DNA of 64,000 nt from HGM04593 sp045657945 (GTDB lineage Bacteria > Bacteroidota > Bacteroidia > Bacteroidales > Bacteroidaceae): assembly GCA_045657945.1 (NCBI GenBank), contig JAZOUB010000054.1, forward strand, positions 1 to 64,000. The letters run 5' to 3'. Numbering within the stretch: position 1 is the stretch's first letter; each line of letters opens with the position of its first letter. Positions 33,921 through 42,283 of the stretch are shown one piece after another. Below the pieces are notes generated by a model. The model did not search any database, was not told the origin of the DNA, and was given only the letters and a program-made list of their open reading frames with translations. The position numbers were made by a program, and so were the translations under genes.

Positions 33921-34382
33921 ATGAGTTATATGTCAGAAGAGGGCTACAAGAAATTGTTGGCCGATTTGAAGGAACTTGAGGCAAAGCGCCCCGAAATCGT
34001 TCGTCAGATAGCCGAAGCACGCGATAAGGGTGACCTTTCGGAGAATGCCGAATACGATGCAGCAAAGGAGGCACAGGGTTTGTTGGAGATGAGAATCAAC
34101 GAGCTTAAGCTTGTCATTGCCGATGCAAAGATCATTGATACAACAAAGCTCAGCAGCGACACTGTACAGGTGTTGACAAAGGTTGGTTTGAAGAACACAA
34201 AGACCGGTGCGACAATGCAGTACACTATCGTTCCCGAGAGCGAGGCAAACCTGCGCGAGGCAAAAATTTCAATCAACACACCTATTGCTAAGGGTCTCCT
34301 TGGCAAGAAAGTTGGCGACCTTGCCGAGATCACAGTGCCACAGGGCAAGCTTTTCCTTGAGATCACAAGCATTTCATTCTAA
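33921..34382 (+). CDS. greA: Transcription elongation factor GreA
   Basis: 153 residues, the usual length. The N-terminal coiled coil carries the acidic tip GDLSENAEYDAAKEAQ (~residues 39-54), with the Asp and Glu that trigger transcript cleavage in backtracked RNA polymerase. The C-terminal FKBP-like domain begins near 80 and contains SPIAKGLLGKK-like INTPIAKGLLGKKVGD. First gene of a two-gene unit with the HIT protein, 12 bp apart. Confidence 0.96.
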   Translation: MSYMSEEGYKKLLADLKELEAKRPEIVRQIAEARDKGDLSENAEYDAAKEAQGLLEMRINELKLVIADAKIIDTTKLSSDTVQVLTKVGLKNTKTGATMQYTIVPESEANLREAKISINTPIAKGLLGKKVGDLAEITVPQGKLFLEITSISF

Positions 34383-34394
34383 TAAAGGAAGATT

Positions 34395-34790
34395 ATGGCA
34401 ACAATTTTCTCAATGATAGTCGCTGGCGACATTCCAAGCTACAAGGTAGCCGAGAATGAGCTGTTCTATGCATTCCTCGACATCAACCCATTGGCAAAGG
34501 GACACACTCTCGTTATTCCCAAACGCGAGGTAGATTATTTCTTCGACCTTACAGACGAAGAGATTGGTGCGATGCAGATATTCGCCAAGAAGGTTGCCGA
34601 GGGCATCAAGCGCGCCTTCCCATGCATAAAGGTGGGACAGGCTGTGCTGGGACTCGAAGTTCCCCACGCACACATACACCTTGTACCAATGCAGAGCGAG
34701 AAGGACATGCTCTTCACGAATCCCAAGCTGAAGCTGACACCTGAGGAGTTCAAGGAGATTGCCGAGAAAATAAACAAGGAGATTGCTTGA
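34395..34790 (+). CDS. HIT-family (histidine triad) protein
   Basis: 131 residues. The histidine triad HAHIHLV is at residues ~95-101; the His residues carry out nucleotidyl hydrolysis of AMP-lysine-like or dinucleoside substrates in HINT-type proteins. The N-terminal SMIVAGDIPSYKVAEN is typical of this family. Cytoplasmic. It follows greA by 12 bp, and its stop codon lies inside its own terminator stem. Confidence 0.93.
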   Translation: MATIFSMIVAGDIPSYKVAENELFYAFLDINPLAKGHTLVIPKREVDYFFDLTDEEIGAMQIFAKKVAEGIKRAFPCIKVGQAVLGLEVPHAHIHLVPMQSEKDMLFTNPKLKLTPEEFKEIAEKINKEIA

Positions 34791-34807
34791 TGGCAATCTC
34801 TTTTTTT
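34779..34807 (+). terminator. Terminator overlapping the HIT-gene stop codon
   Basis: GAGATTGC (34779-34786) and GCAATCTC (34793-34800) form a perfect 8-bp stem with a 6-base loop, followed by seven Ts (34801-34807). The stop codon (34788-34790) sits in the loop. Confidence 0.85.
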
Positions 34808-34816
34808 ATACCTTCG
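34787..34816 (+). promoter_or_regulatory. Probable promoter of pyrC
   Basis: TTG (34787-34789), a 19-bp spacer and TACCTTCG (34809-34816, one base off TAnnTTTG) lie inside and just after the upstream terminator. The ATG of pyrC at 34840 follows 23 bp later. Confidence 0.5.
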
Positions 34817-34839
34817 CAAAAAGTAAAATACCAAGAGCA

Positions 34840-36177
34840 ATGCGCATACTTATAAGCAACCCGACAATAGTGAACAACGGCGAGCAGTTCCGTGGCTCGA
34901 TAGTGGTGAACAACGGCAAGATAGTGGAGATTCTGCGCGGTGACGAACTGCCACGCGCCGAGTGCGACGAGATTGTAGAGGCTACAGGGCTTTACCTCAT
35001 ACCCGGAGTGATTGACGCACATGTACACTTCCGCGAGCCGGGCCTGACCGAGAAAGCCACCATAGCCACCGAGAGCCGCGCCGCGGCAGCCGGTGGCGTG
35101 ACATCGTACATGGAGATGCCCAACACCGTTCCACAGACAACAACAATAAAGGCACTGAAGGAGAAATACGCAATTGCAGCAAACGACAGCGTCGTGAACT
35201 ACTCGTTCTATTTTGGCGCGACCAACACCAATGTAGCCGACTTTGCCAAGCTCAACCCCAAGAATGTCTGCGGCATAAAACTGTTCATGGGTTCAAGTAC
35301 CGGCAATATGCTTGTTGATAAGCAGGCACAGCTTGAGGAGATATTCCGCACGGCAACGCTGCCTGTAGCCGTACATTGCGAAGACAGCATAATAATTGCC
35401 GAGAACACAAAGCGCATCAAGGAGAGCATTGGCGAGGATGCCGATGTGAAATACCACCCCGAGATACGCAGCGCCGAGGCTTGCTACCAGAGCACCAAAT
35501 GCGCAGTGGAACTGGCACGCAGGTTCGGCACACAGTTGCATGTCACACACATAAGCACCGCACGCGAACTTGAACTTTTTGCAGCCGGTGACACTGCAGA
35601 TAAACGAATCACCGCCGAGGCGACACCGTCGCACCTCACATTCTGCGACGAGGACTATGCTACGCTCGGCACAAAGATAAAGTGCAATCCGGCAATCAAG
35701 AGCGCCGACGACCGCGAGGCTCTGCGCAAGGCCTTGAACGAGGGTGTAATTGACCTTGTGGGCACAGACCACGCCCCACACCTCTCCAAAGACAAAGTGG
35801 GAGGCGCGCTGAAGGCGACATCGGGCATGCCAAGCATACAGTTCTCACTTCGCGCCATGCTCAAGCTTGTCGACGAGGGCGTGCTGAGCATCGAGACACT
35901 GGTGCAGAGAATGTGCCATGCCCCTGCGCAAATATTCAGCATAAGCAAGCGCGGTTTCATCGAGAAGGGATACCATGCCGACTTCGTGCTGCTGAACCCA
36001 AACAAGCCAAGCACCGTAACCACCGCAGAAATCATCAGCAAGTGCGGCTGGAGTCCGTTCGAGGGCACCACATTCAAGTGGGCCGTAGAACAGACATGGT
36101 CAAACGGCGAATGCGTGTACAAGGACGGCAAAATCAATGACGAGGTCCGTGGCAAAGCACTCCGTTTTGACCGATGA
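34840..36177 (+). CDS. pyrC: Dihydroorotase
   Basis: 445 residues from the ATG at 34840; an in-frame ATG 57 bp upstream lies inside the preceding gene and terminator and is rejected. Amidohydrolase motifs: metal ligands in DAHVHFREPG (~residues 58-67), EMPNTVPQT, a His near HCED (~177), THISTARE (~240) and the catalytic Asp in GTDHAPH (~310). It closes the dihydroorotate ring in pyrimidine synthesis. Type I dihydroorotase by length and motif. Overlaps the next gene by the 4-bp ATGA, so translation is coupled. Confidence 0.93.
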   Translation: MRILISNPTIVNNGEQFRGSIVVNNGKIVEILRGDELPRAECDEIVEATGLYLIPGVIDAHVHFREPGLTEKATIATESRAAAAGGVTSYMEMPNTVPQTTTIKALKEKYAIAANDSVVNYSFYFGATNTNVADFAKLNPKNVCGIKLFMGSSTGNMLVDKQAQLEEIFRTATLPVAVHCEDSIIIAENTKRIKESIGEDADVKYHPEIRSAEACYQSTKCAVELARRFGTQLHVTHISTARELELFAAGDTADKRITAEATPSHLTFCDEDYATLGTKIKCNPAIKSADDREALRKALNEGVIDLVGTDHAPHLSKDKVGGALKATSGMPSIQFSLRAMLKLVDEGVLSIETLVQRMCHAPAQIFSISKRGFIEKGYHADFVLLNPNKPSTVTTAEIISKCGWSPFEGTTFKWAVEQTWSNGECVYKDGKINDEVRGKALRFDR

Positions 36178-36983
36178 AAAGGCACATTTTCAACTTCAAC
36201 ATATCACAGGTAACTCCACTGATTGACTGGAGCTACTTTCTGCATGCATGGGGCATTGCCGCCGGCAAAGATAGCCCACAGGCTAAAGAGATAATGGCCG
36301 ATGCCCGGGCAATGCTTGCCGACATCAGCGACAAATACCACACAAGGGCACTCTTTTCACTATGCGAGGCAAAGGGCGACGGCGACAACATCATTATCGA
36401 AGGCACCACCCTGCCCTTGCTGCGCCAGCAGCACTGCAAGGAGGGGACATACAATCTGTGCCTCAGCGATTTTGTATCGCCACATGGCGACAACATCGGC
36501 CTCTTTGCCACAAGCGTGGAAAGCGGATTCGGCAACGAGTTCGCCGGCGACGAATACCACAACCTGATTGCACAGACACTTGCCGACCGCCTTGCAGAGG
36601 CCACCGCCACCCTGCTCCACAAGAAGGTGCGCACAGAAAGCAGCCTGTGGGGATATGCCCCGAACGAAGAACTTTCGTTGGATGAGCTGCTCGCCGAAAA
36701 GAACCAGGGCATACGCCCGGCTGTGGGCTACCCGTCACTTCCCGACCAAAGTATCATATTCACCATTGACAGCCTGCTTCACCTTGAAGATGCAAGCATT
36801 GTGCTCACCCCCAACGGGGCTATGACACCGCACGCCTCGGTCTGCGGAGTGATGATTGCCCACCCTGCCGCACACTATTTTGCAGTAGGCAAAATCGACA
36901 GCGAGCAGCTGGGCGACTATGCTGCAAGGCGAGGGCTGCAACCGAGCGACATTACCAAATTCCTTGCCAAGAACATTGGATGA
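36174..36983 (+). CDS. Stand-alone MetH activation-domain protein
   Basis: 269 residues. It matches the C-terminal reactivation domain of B12-dependent methionine synthase: substrate-side residues in WSYFLHAWGI (~19), the SAM-binding motif RPAVGYPSLPDQS (~180-193; the consensus is R-P-A-x-G-Y-P-x-x-P-D-H-T), and the SVCGVMIAHPAAHYFAVG block (~222-239). No cobalamin- or folate-binding domains are present, so it would work in trans on a MetH encoded elsewhere, or on another corrinoid protein. Overlaps pyrC by 4 bp. Confidence 0.88.
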   Translation: MKRHIFNFNISQVTPLIDWSYFLHAWGIAAGKDSPQAKEIMADARAMLADISDKYHTRALFSLCEAKGDGDNIIIEGTTLPLLRQQHCKEGTYNLCLSDFVSPHGDNIGLFATSVESGFGNEFAGDEYHNLIAQTLADRLAEATATLLHKKVRTESSLWGYAPNEELSLDELLAEKNQGIRPAVGYPSLPDQSIIFTIDSLLHLEDASIVLTPNGAMTPHASVCGVMIAHPAAHYFAVGKIDSEQLGDYAARRGLQPSDITKFLAKNIG

Positions 36984-37105
36984 CCGGCGGCACAAAAGAC
37001 CGGATTCGGAAGATAATCTGCTACAAGAAAAGCTTTAATATTCCTCAATAGAGGAAAATCCACAAAAAAGCACTATATTTACAACAATTTTAAACAAATT
37101 CACTT

Positions 37106-37843
37106 ATGTTAAGAAAAATTCTACATCCGCTTTACATCCTGTACCAGGTGCTCTTTGCCTGGTGGGCAGCACTCATCGTTGTTGCAATAACAGCAATTGT
37201 CATTGATGTTTTCGGCCATTTCTTCAAGATAAAAAACGCCGACCACACCCCAGCCGTTATATGGTGCAAGCTCACATGCTGGATATTCCTTATCCCGGTA
37301 AAAGTTGTCGATCGTGACAAGTATGTAAAGAAAGACCAGAACTATATATTCGTGGCCAATCATCAGGGTATGTTCGACATCTTTGTAATGTATGGCTACG
37401 TTGGCAAGCGCTTCAAGTGGATCATGAAGCAGTCACTGCGCAAGATGCCGCTGCTTGGCAAGGCCTGCGAGGACACCGGACACATTTTCGTAAACCGCGA
37501 CACCCCACAGAAGGATCTGCTGCGCAAGTCTATCAATACCTTGAAGAGCGGCGCCTCACTTGGCGTATTCCCCGAGGGTACACGCTGCCGCAACGGCAAG
37601 ATGGGCAAGTTCAAGAAGGGTGCGTTTGTTATTGCCAACATGACACAGAAGCCCATTATCCCCATCACCATTGACGGTGCATACGACATCCTGCCAAAGG
37701 GTTGCAAGTGCATTCATTGGTCACCTGTCACATTGACATTCCACGCCCCCATCGAGTGCCAGGGTCGCGACAGCGAGAATGTTGACCGCATGATGGCCGA
37801 GGCCGAGACCGTAATTGCAAACACACTCTACAACAAGAAATAA
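37106..37843 (+). CDS. plsC: 1-acyl-sn-glycerol-3-phosphate acyltransferase
   Basis: 245 residues. One or two membrane segments lie at the N-terminus (~5-35). The acyltransferase motif NHQGMFD (H-x4-D, ~residues 85-91) is followed by FPEGTRCRNGKMGKFKKGAFVIA (split here, ~150-172), which binds the lysophosphatidate phosphate, and KPIIPITIDGA. It makes phosphatidic acid in the inner membrane. The peptidase gene follows by 19 bp and is probably co-transcribed. Confidence 0.93.
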   Translation: MLRKILHPLYILYQVLFAWWAALIVVAITAIVIDVFGHFFKIKNADHTPAVIWCKLTCWIFLIPVKVVDRDKYVKKDQNYIFVANHQGMFDIFVMYGYVGKRFKWIMKQSLRKMPLLGKACEDTGHIFVNRDTPQKDLLRKSINTLKSGASLGVFPEGTRCRNGKMGKFKKGAFVIANMTQKPIIPITIDGAYDILPKGCKCIHWSPVTLTFHAPIECQGRDSENVDRMMAEAETVIANTLYNKK

Positions 37844-37862
37844 CCTTAAAATAAATAACACT

Positions 37863-40004
37863 ATGAAAAAATTCTTATCGGTGCTGTTGATGACAGCACT
37901 CATCGCGCCCCAGGCAAAGGCCGACGAGGGTATGTGGCTGCTTCAGTTGATGCGCCAGCAGAACCTCCAGGACAAGATGGCCGAGGCTGGCTTGCAGATT
38001 TCAGTTGACGAGATCTATTCACCCGACGCTCCATCGTTGAAGGATGCTATCGGCATCTTCGGTGGCGGTTGTACAGGCGAGGTCGTTTCACCAAACGGTC
38101 TTGTAGTAACAAACCACCACTGCGGTTTCAGCTTCATCCAGCAGTTGAGCACAGTTGAGCACAACTACCTGCACAACGGTTTCTGGAGCCAGAGCTACGA
38201 GGAGGAGTTGCCATGCGAGGACATCGCATTCACATTCGTGAAGGAGATAAAGGATGTTACAGCCGAGGTTGAGGACCGCGTGAAGAGCGGCAAGCTCAGC
38301 GCAGAGGACGCATTCAACAGCAAAGCTCTTGCAGCGGTTGCAAAGGAGCTTTTCGAGGCCGACAACATCAAGGGCAAGGAGCACATGTACCCACAGTTGC
38401 TCCCTTACTTCGAGGGCAACAAGTACTATCTTGTATATTACATGAGATATACCGATGTACGCCTTGTTGCTACACCTCCCAACTCAATCGGTAAGTTTGG
38501 TGGCGAGACCGACAACTGGATGTGGCCACGCCACACAGGCGACTTCTCGGTGTTCCGCATCTATGGCGACAAGAACGGCAACCCTGCTTCATACAGCAAG
38601 GAGAACGTACCCTTGAGCACACCAAAGTTCCTTAACATTTCACTCGCAGGCTTTGAGCCAAACGACTATGCAATGATTATGGGCTTCCCCGGCAGCACAT
38701 CACGCTACCTCACAGGCGACGAGGTCAAGCAGAGAATGTACCAGGAGAACGAGCCACGCATTGCAATGCGCGACGTGACATTGAACATCATCCGCGAGGA
38801 GATGGCAAAGAGCGAGGACATCGCCATCCGTTATGCCAACAAGCAAGCACGCATCAGCAACTACTGGAAGAACTCAATCGGTATGAACAAGGCCATTGTT
38901 GACAATAAGGTTGTTGAGACAAAACTCGCCGAGGAGGCAGCATTCAAGGCTTGGGCAAAGCAGAACGGCAAGAATGAGTATGTTGATGTCGTTGAGAAAA
39001 TTAACGCTTGCGTTGAGGAGGCAAACCGCACAACCTACCTCATGACACTTGCAACAGAGCTCATCAGCAATGTCGAGTTCGTACAGCGCAACATCCACGA
39101 GCAAAACGCCAAGATGTTCGACGAGCCTGCAATAATCAAGGACCAGATGAACATGATTCGCGAGTGGCTCTACAACCGCGACTATGACCACGAGATCGAC
39201 CGCCGCATCGCGAAGGAGGTTCTCCCACTCTACTTCAGCCTTACACAGCCCGAGGAGCGCGACGCTTACCTCAACGAGGTATATGCAAAGTACAAGGGCA
39301 ACATCGAGAAGTATGTTGACGACGTCTATAACAATTCAATCCTTGCAAGCGAGAAGAACTACAACAACTTTTTGAAGAAGCCATCGCTCAAGAAATTCGA
39401 GAAAGACCCTGCAATGCAGTTGCGTTCTGCTGTGTGGAGAACATACAGAGCATTGGTAGCAAAGGAGGATGAGTTTGCAAAGACACTCAACCCACTCCAC
39501 AAGACATACCTCAAGGGTTTGATGGAGATGGCAAACGGTGCACCCGTTTATCCCGATGCAAACTTCACAATGCGTCTCACATACGGTAATGTGAAGCCAT
39601 ACAGCCCCAAGGATGGTGTAATCTACAACTACTACACAACCCTCAAGGGCGTGATGGAGAAGGAAGACCCGACAAACAGCGAGTTCATCGTGCCTGCACG
39701 CCTCAAGGAGCTCTACGAGGCAAAAGACTTCGGCCAGTATGCATTGCCAAACGGCGAGATGCCCGTTGCATTCCTCACAACCAACGACATCACCGGCGGT
39801 AACAGCGGTAGCGGTGTCTTGAATGCACGCGGCGAGCTCATCGGCCTCGCATTCGACGGCAACTGGGAGTCACTCAGCGGCGACATCAACTTCGACGACA
39901 ACCTGCAGCGTTGTATCAATGTCGATATCCGCTATGTACTCTTCGTTATCGACAAGCTCGGTAACTGCAAGCGCCTCATCGACGAGATGAATATCGTTAA
40001 GTAA
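37863..40004 (+). CDS. S46-family dipeptidyl peptidase (DPP7-like)
   Basis: 713 residues from the ATG at 37863, which begins a signal peptide (MKKFLSVLLMTALIAPQAKA). The chymotrypsin-like triad is His85/His86 in VVTNHHCG, Asp in RHTGDFSVFRIY (~230) and Ser648 in GGNSGSG. The residue after LAFD near position 665 is Gly (FDGNW). In Porphyromonas a Gly here marks DPP7 (hydrophobic P1) and Arg marks DPP11 (acidic P1), so DPP7-type specificity is predicted. Periplasmic enzyme that removes dipeptides for amino-acid nutrition. Ends at a strong terminator. Confidence 0.93.
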   Translation: MKKFLSVLLMTALIAPQAKADEGMWLLQLMRQQNLQDKMAEAGLQISVDEIYSPDAPSLKDAIGIFGGGCTGEVVSPNGLVVTNHHCGFSFIQQLSTVEHNYLHNGFWSQSYEEELPCEDIAFTFVKEIKDVTAEVEDRVKSGKLSAEDAFNSKALAAVAKELFEADNIKGKEHMYPQLLPYFEGNKYYLVYYMRYTDVRLVATPPNSIGKFGGETDNWMWPRHTGDFSVFRIYGDKNGNPASYSKENVPLSTPKFLNISLAGFEPNDYAMIMGFPGSTSRYLTGDEVKQRMYQENEPRIAMRDVTLNIIREEMAKSEDIAIRYANKQARISNYWKNSIGMNKAIVDNKVVETKLAEEAAFKAWAKQNGKNEYVDVVEKINACVEEANRTTYLMTLATELISNVEFVQRNIHEQNAKMFDEPAIIKDQMNMIREWLYNRDYDHEIDRRIAKEVLPLYFSLTQPEERDAYLNEVYAKYKGNIEKYVDDVYNNSILASEKNYNNFLKKPSLKKFEKDPAMQLRSAVWRTYRALVAKEDEFAKTLNPLHKTYLKGLMEMANGAPVYPDANFTMRLTYGNVKPYSPKDGVIYNYYTTLKGVMEKEDPTNSEFIVPARLKELYEAKDFGQYALPNGEMPVAFLTTNDITGGNSGSGVLNARGELIGLAFDGNWESLSGDINFDDNLQRCINVDIRYVLFVIDKLGNCKRLIDEMNIVK

Positions 40005-40025
40005 TAGAACGGTTTCATATAACAC

Positions 40026-40055
40026 AAAATAGGCAGCCCGGGGCTGCCTATTTTT
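40026..40055. terminator. Bidirectional terminator after the DPP7-like gene
   Basis: TAGGCAGCCC (40030-40039) and GGGCTGCCTA (40041-40050) form a GC-rich 10-bp stem, with five Ts on the right and AAAA on the left. It serves the peptidase gene and the convergent HD gene. Confidence 0.85.
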
Positions 40056-40091
40056 GTTTGGAACTGGATAAAATACTCTGCGAAGAGCGCA

Positions 40092-40697
40092 CTAAAGCCC
40101 CAGTTTCTTGATGCGTGACAGGATACCGCCGGGCTTGCGCCGGAAGTGAGCCGAAAGTTCCTCGATAGTCGCGCCCTCGCGCCACATCCTGGCCAAGGAG
40201 CAATCATCCTCCTCGCTCCAAGGGTCATAGGCATTGGGATACTCCTGCCGGCAGGCATAGACCGAATATGTAGGCGTGCCAGTGAGCTGCTTGTACGCCT
40301 TGAGATACCGCTTCAACCGCTTAACATCCTTGTCCGAGAGATAGGGCAAGCGGCGTATATCCATGTTGTCCGTCAAGTCATTCAGTTTTACGGCAACAGC
40401 CAGGGGATTCTTCTTCACACGCGCAATGAACTTGTCATAAGGTTCACCGGCTGACAGCTTCGTCACACAGCGCAAAGCCTCAATGATATGAGCCGAAAAG
40501 CCCTCGGCTGCCAGCATCTCAAAAGTCCATGCCGAATCCTCGACAACATCGTGCAGCACACCAACAATCTTCTCATCGACAGTCCTGCCCATAGCCATCA
40601 CACGCAACGGATGACCTATGTAATCCTCACCCGCCTTGTCAAGCTGCCCACTGTGCGCCTCCCTTGCTATCTCAATCGCCCTTTCCAGAGTTCCCAT
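40092..40697 (-). CDS. HD-domain (SpoT-hydrolase-like) phosphohydrolase with C-terminal helical DNA-binding-like tail
   Basis: 201 residues. The N-terminal ~150 residues match small HD4-type hydrolases of the SpoT/MESH1 kind: H in AREAHSGQLDKAGEDYIGHPLRV (split, ~14-36), the metal motif HDVVEDS (~49-55), and VKLNDLTDNMD (~100) in place of the usual VKLADRxxN. The C-terminal ~45 residues (WSEEDDCSLARMWREGATIEELSAHF) look like a Myb- or helix-turn-helix-type unit. It may hydrolyse (p)ppGpp or another nucleotide. A -7 box TAGCTTTG is at 40716-40723 on the minus strand. It borders the accessory island. Confidence 0.78.
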   Translation of the reverse strand: MGTLERAIEIAREAHSGQLDKAGEDYIGHPLRVMAMGRTVDEKIVGVLHDVVEDSAWTFEMLAAEGFSAHIIEALRCVTKLSAGEPYDKFIARVKKNPLAVAVKLNDLTDNMDIRRLPYLSDKDVKRLKRYLKAYKQLTGTPTYSVYACRQEYPNAYDPWSEEDDCSLARMWREGATIEELSAHFRRKPGGILSRIKKLGL

Positions 40698-41075
40698 AAT
40701 TGTTTCTGTTTACCGCAAAGCTAAACAAAATCCCGCAAGCGAAAAAGAAATGAATGCAGAGAAAATGAAAAGAAACAAGGAAAGGAAAATACTCAACCTA
40801 TCATATAATATACAAAAACCGTATATTTTCTATACTTTATGATAGGTTATACCTGTGAATTGACATGTCGATTGATGCGTTTAGCAACGCTTAATAGAAG
40901 ATAGGGACATGCCTATTACACCCCATCGGGTATAATTTCATTCTTTGTACCGCATTTTATACCCGATGAGATATAAAACCCATCTATTCGCGTCAAAATA
41001 TGACGCGAATAGACGATCTAATCGCTTCATTTGGGTGAAGGGAATTATATATTGACGAAGCGATAAAGAGATTAT
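40698..41075. other. 378-bp gene-free boundary region with three nested inverted repeats
   Basis: The stretch separates core genes from the defence island. It holds the HD-gene -7 box (40716-40723), then three perfect inverted repeats: AACCTATCATA/TATGATAGGTT (40795-40805, 40838-40848, with AATATAC/GTATATT nested inside); CATCGGGTATAA/TTATACCCGATG (40924-40935, 40957-40968); and TCTATTCGCGTCA/TGACGCGAATAGA (40983-40995, 41001-41013). The last recurs on the far side of the Fic gene. No coding potential or RNA gene was recognised. Confidence 0.75.
40984..41033. repeat. Direct repeat copy 1 flanking the Fic gene (contains a 13-bp palindrome)
   Basis: A 30-bp identical block, CTATTCGCGTCA-AAATA-TGACGCGAATAGA, is followed by six variable bases and AATCGCTTCATTT. 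The same arrangement recurs at 42234-42283 in the same orientation. The stem could act as a terminator for the Fic gene, whose stop is at 41076 on the minus strand. Confidence 0.85.
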
Positions 41076-42185
41076 TTACAAATCTGCTTTAAGCAGGTAA
41101 TTGGTACTTCTACCACCCTCGCCGGCAACTACAAGCACTCCTTTATTGACTAGATCTGTTATATCGCGCAGTGCTGTAGCTTGTGATGTCTTGGCTATTT
41201 TTGCCCACTTTGAGGTAGTGAGTTTCCCCTCAAAGCCATCCCACAGTTTGTTGACAACTTTTACCTGTCGCTCATTCATTGCAACCTCGCGGTGCTGTTG
41301 CCAGAACGACGCTTTGGCAACCACTCGCTTCACGATTGCCTCTGAACGCATTATGGCGTTCCTGAGAGTCTGCAAAAACCACTCAAGCCACAAGGTTATA
41401 TCCATTGTGCCAGTAGTGGTTTTCTCCAAAGCTTCGTAATAGCCTTTGCGTTCACGCAATATCTCGGCCGACATGCTGTAGAAACGATGCGGCATGCCGT
41501 CGGCCTTTGCCAGGAGCATATCGGTTATCGTGCGGGTTATACGGCCATTGCCGTCATCGAACGGGTGGATTGCAACAAACCAAAGATGCGCTATTGCGGC
41601 TTTCAGTATCGGGTCTATGTTCTGCCTATTGTTTACCCAAGACAGGAATTCATCCATCATAGCAGGCACATCCACCGACGCAGGGGCTTCATAATGCACC
41701 TTCTCCCTGCCCATTGCACCCGATACCACCTGCATAGGTTCTGCCCCCACACGATATGCCGCAACGGTTATGGGGTGTATTCCACTGCGACCTGTAGGAA
41801 ACAAGGCTGCGTGCCAGTTGAAAAGACGTTCCGGGGTCAGCAGTTTGTCACTGTTACGCACCGCATCGAGCATCACCTGCACAACGCCCTCGGTGTAGTG
41901 GTCCGGATGGGGCAACCCCTCGGTCGCTATTCCCAAATGCCGGGCGATGGATGAACGCACCCTGTCGGCATTGAGCAACTCGCCCTCTATTTCCGATGAG
42001 CGTAACACATCCTCAACCATCACATTGAGTGAGGTGGCATTCTGTACATTGAACCCTACACCTTCCATAAGCCCCATGACGCGCCCTTCGAGATTGCGCA
42101 CCTCGGCAAGAAGAGTCATCAGCCTCTCATTGTCCCATTTGAACTCCGCCCAACCAGGCTGCTGCCATATATACATTGTCCTCAT
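41076..42185 (-). CDS. Fic-family AMP-transferase, class II, with N-terminal DUF4172 and C-terminal winged helix
   Basis: 369 residues. The N-terminal DUF4172 region (W-Q-Q-P-G-W-A-E-F) carries the autoinhibitory motif SSEIEG (residues 63-68, S/T-x3-E-G/N), so this is a class II Fic protein whose own Glu67 blocks ATP. The Fic motif HPFDDGNGR is near residues 207-215. A C-terminal winged-helix segment (~300-365: KLTTSKWAKIAKTSQATALRDI) could bind DNA, as in other Fic regulators. It probably AMPylates a host target. It is flanked by 50-bp direct repeats, with extra half-sites (TGACGCGAA near 42217) before its start. Confidence 0.9.
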   Translation of the reverse strand: MRTMYIWQQPGWAEFKWDNERLMTLLAEVRNLEGRVMGLMEGVGFNVQNATSLNVMVEDVLRSSEIEGELLNADRVRSSIARHLGIATEGLPHPDHYTEGVVQVMLDAVRNSDKLLTPERLFNWHAALFPTGRSGIHPITVAAYRVGAEPMQVVSGAMGREKVHYEAPASVDVPAMMDEFLSWVNNRQNIDPILKAAIAHLWFVAIHPFDDGNGRITRTITDMLLAKADGMPHRFYSMSAEILRERKGYYEALEKTTTGTMDITLWLEWFLQTLRNAIMRSEAIVKRVVAKASFWQQHREVAMNERQVKVVNKLWDGFEGKLTTSKWAKIAKTSQATALRDITDLVNKGVLVVAGEGGRSTNYLLKADL

Positions 42186-42233
42186 AACTGCTCAATTTTG
42201 TGCAAAGATAACGCAATGACGCGAAAAAACAAC

Positions 42234-42283
42234 CTATTCGCGTCAAAATATGACGCGAATAGATGGTATAATCGCTTCATTTT
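42234..42283. repeat. Direct repeat copy 2 flanking the Fic gene, overlapping the abiH-like 3' end
   Basis: CTATTCGCGTCA and TGACGCGAATAG (42234-42245, 42251-42262) with the same AAATA loop as copy 1, then AATCGCTTCATTT, which covers the stop codon of the AbiH-like gene. On the minus strand the stem is followed by GTTGTTTTTT, so it can serve as that gene's terminator. Offset from copy 1 is 1250 bp. Confidence 0.85.

Noticed and set aside
40984..42283. An integron cassette with attC sites around the Fic gene
   Set aside because: The repeats end in simple palindromes, lack an RYYYAAC-type core as far as I can see, and no integrase is present; recorded instead as direct repeats of unknown role.
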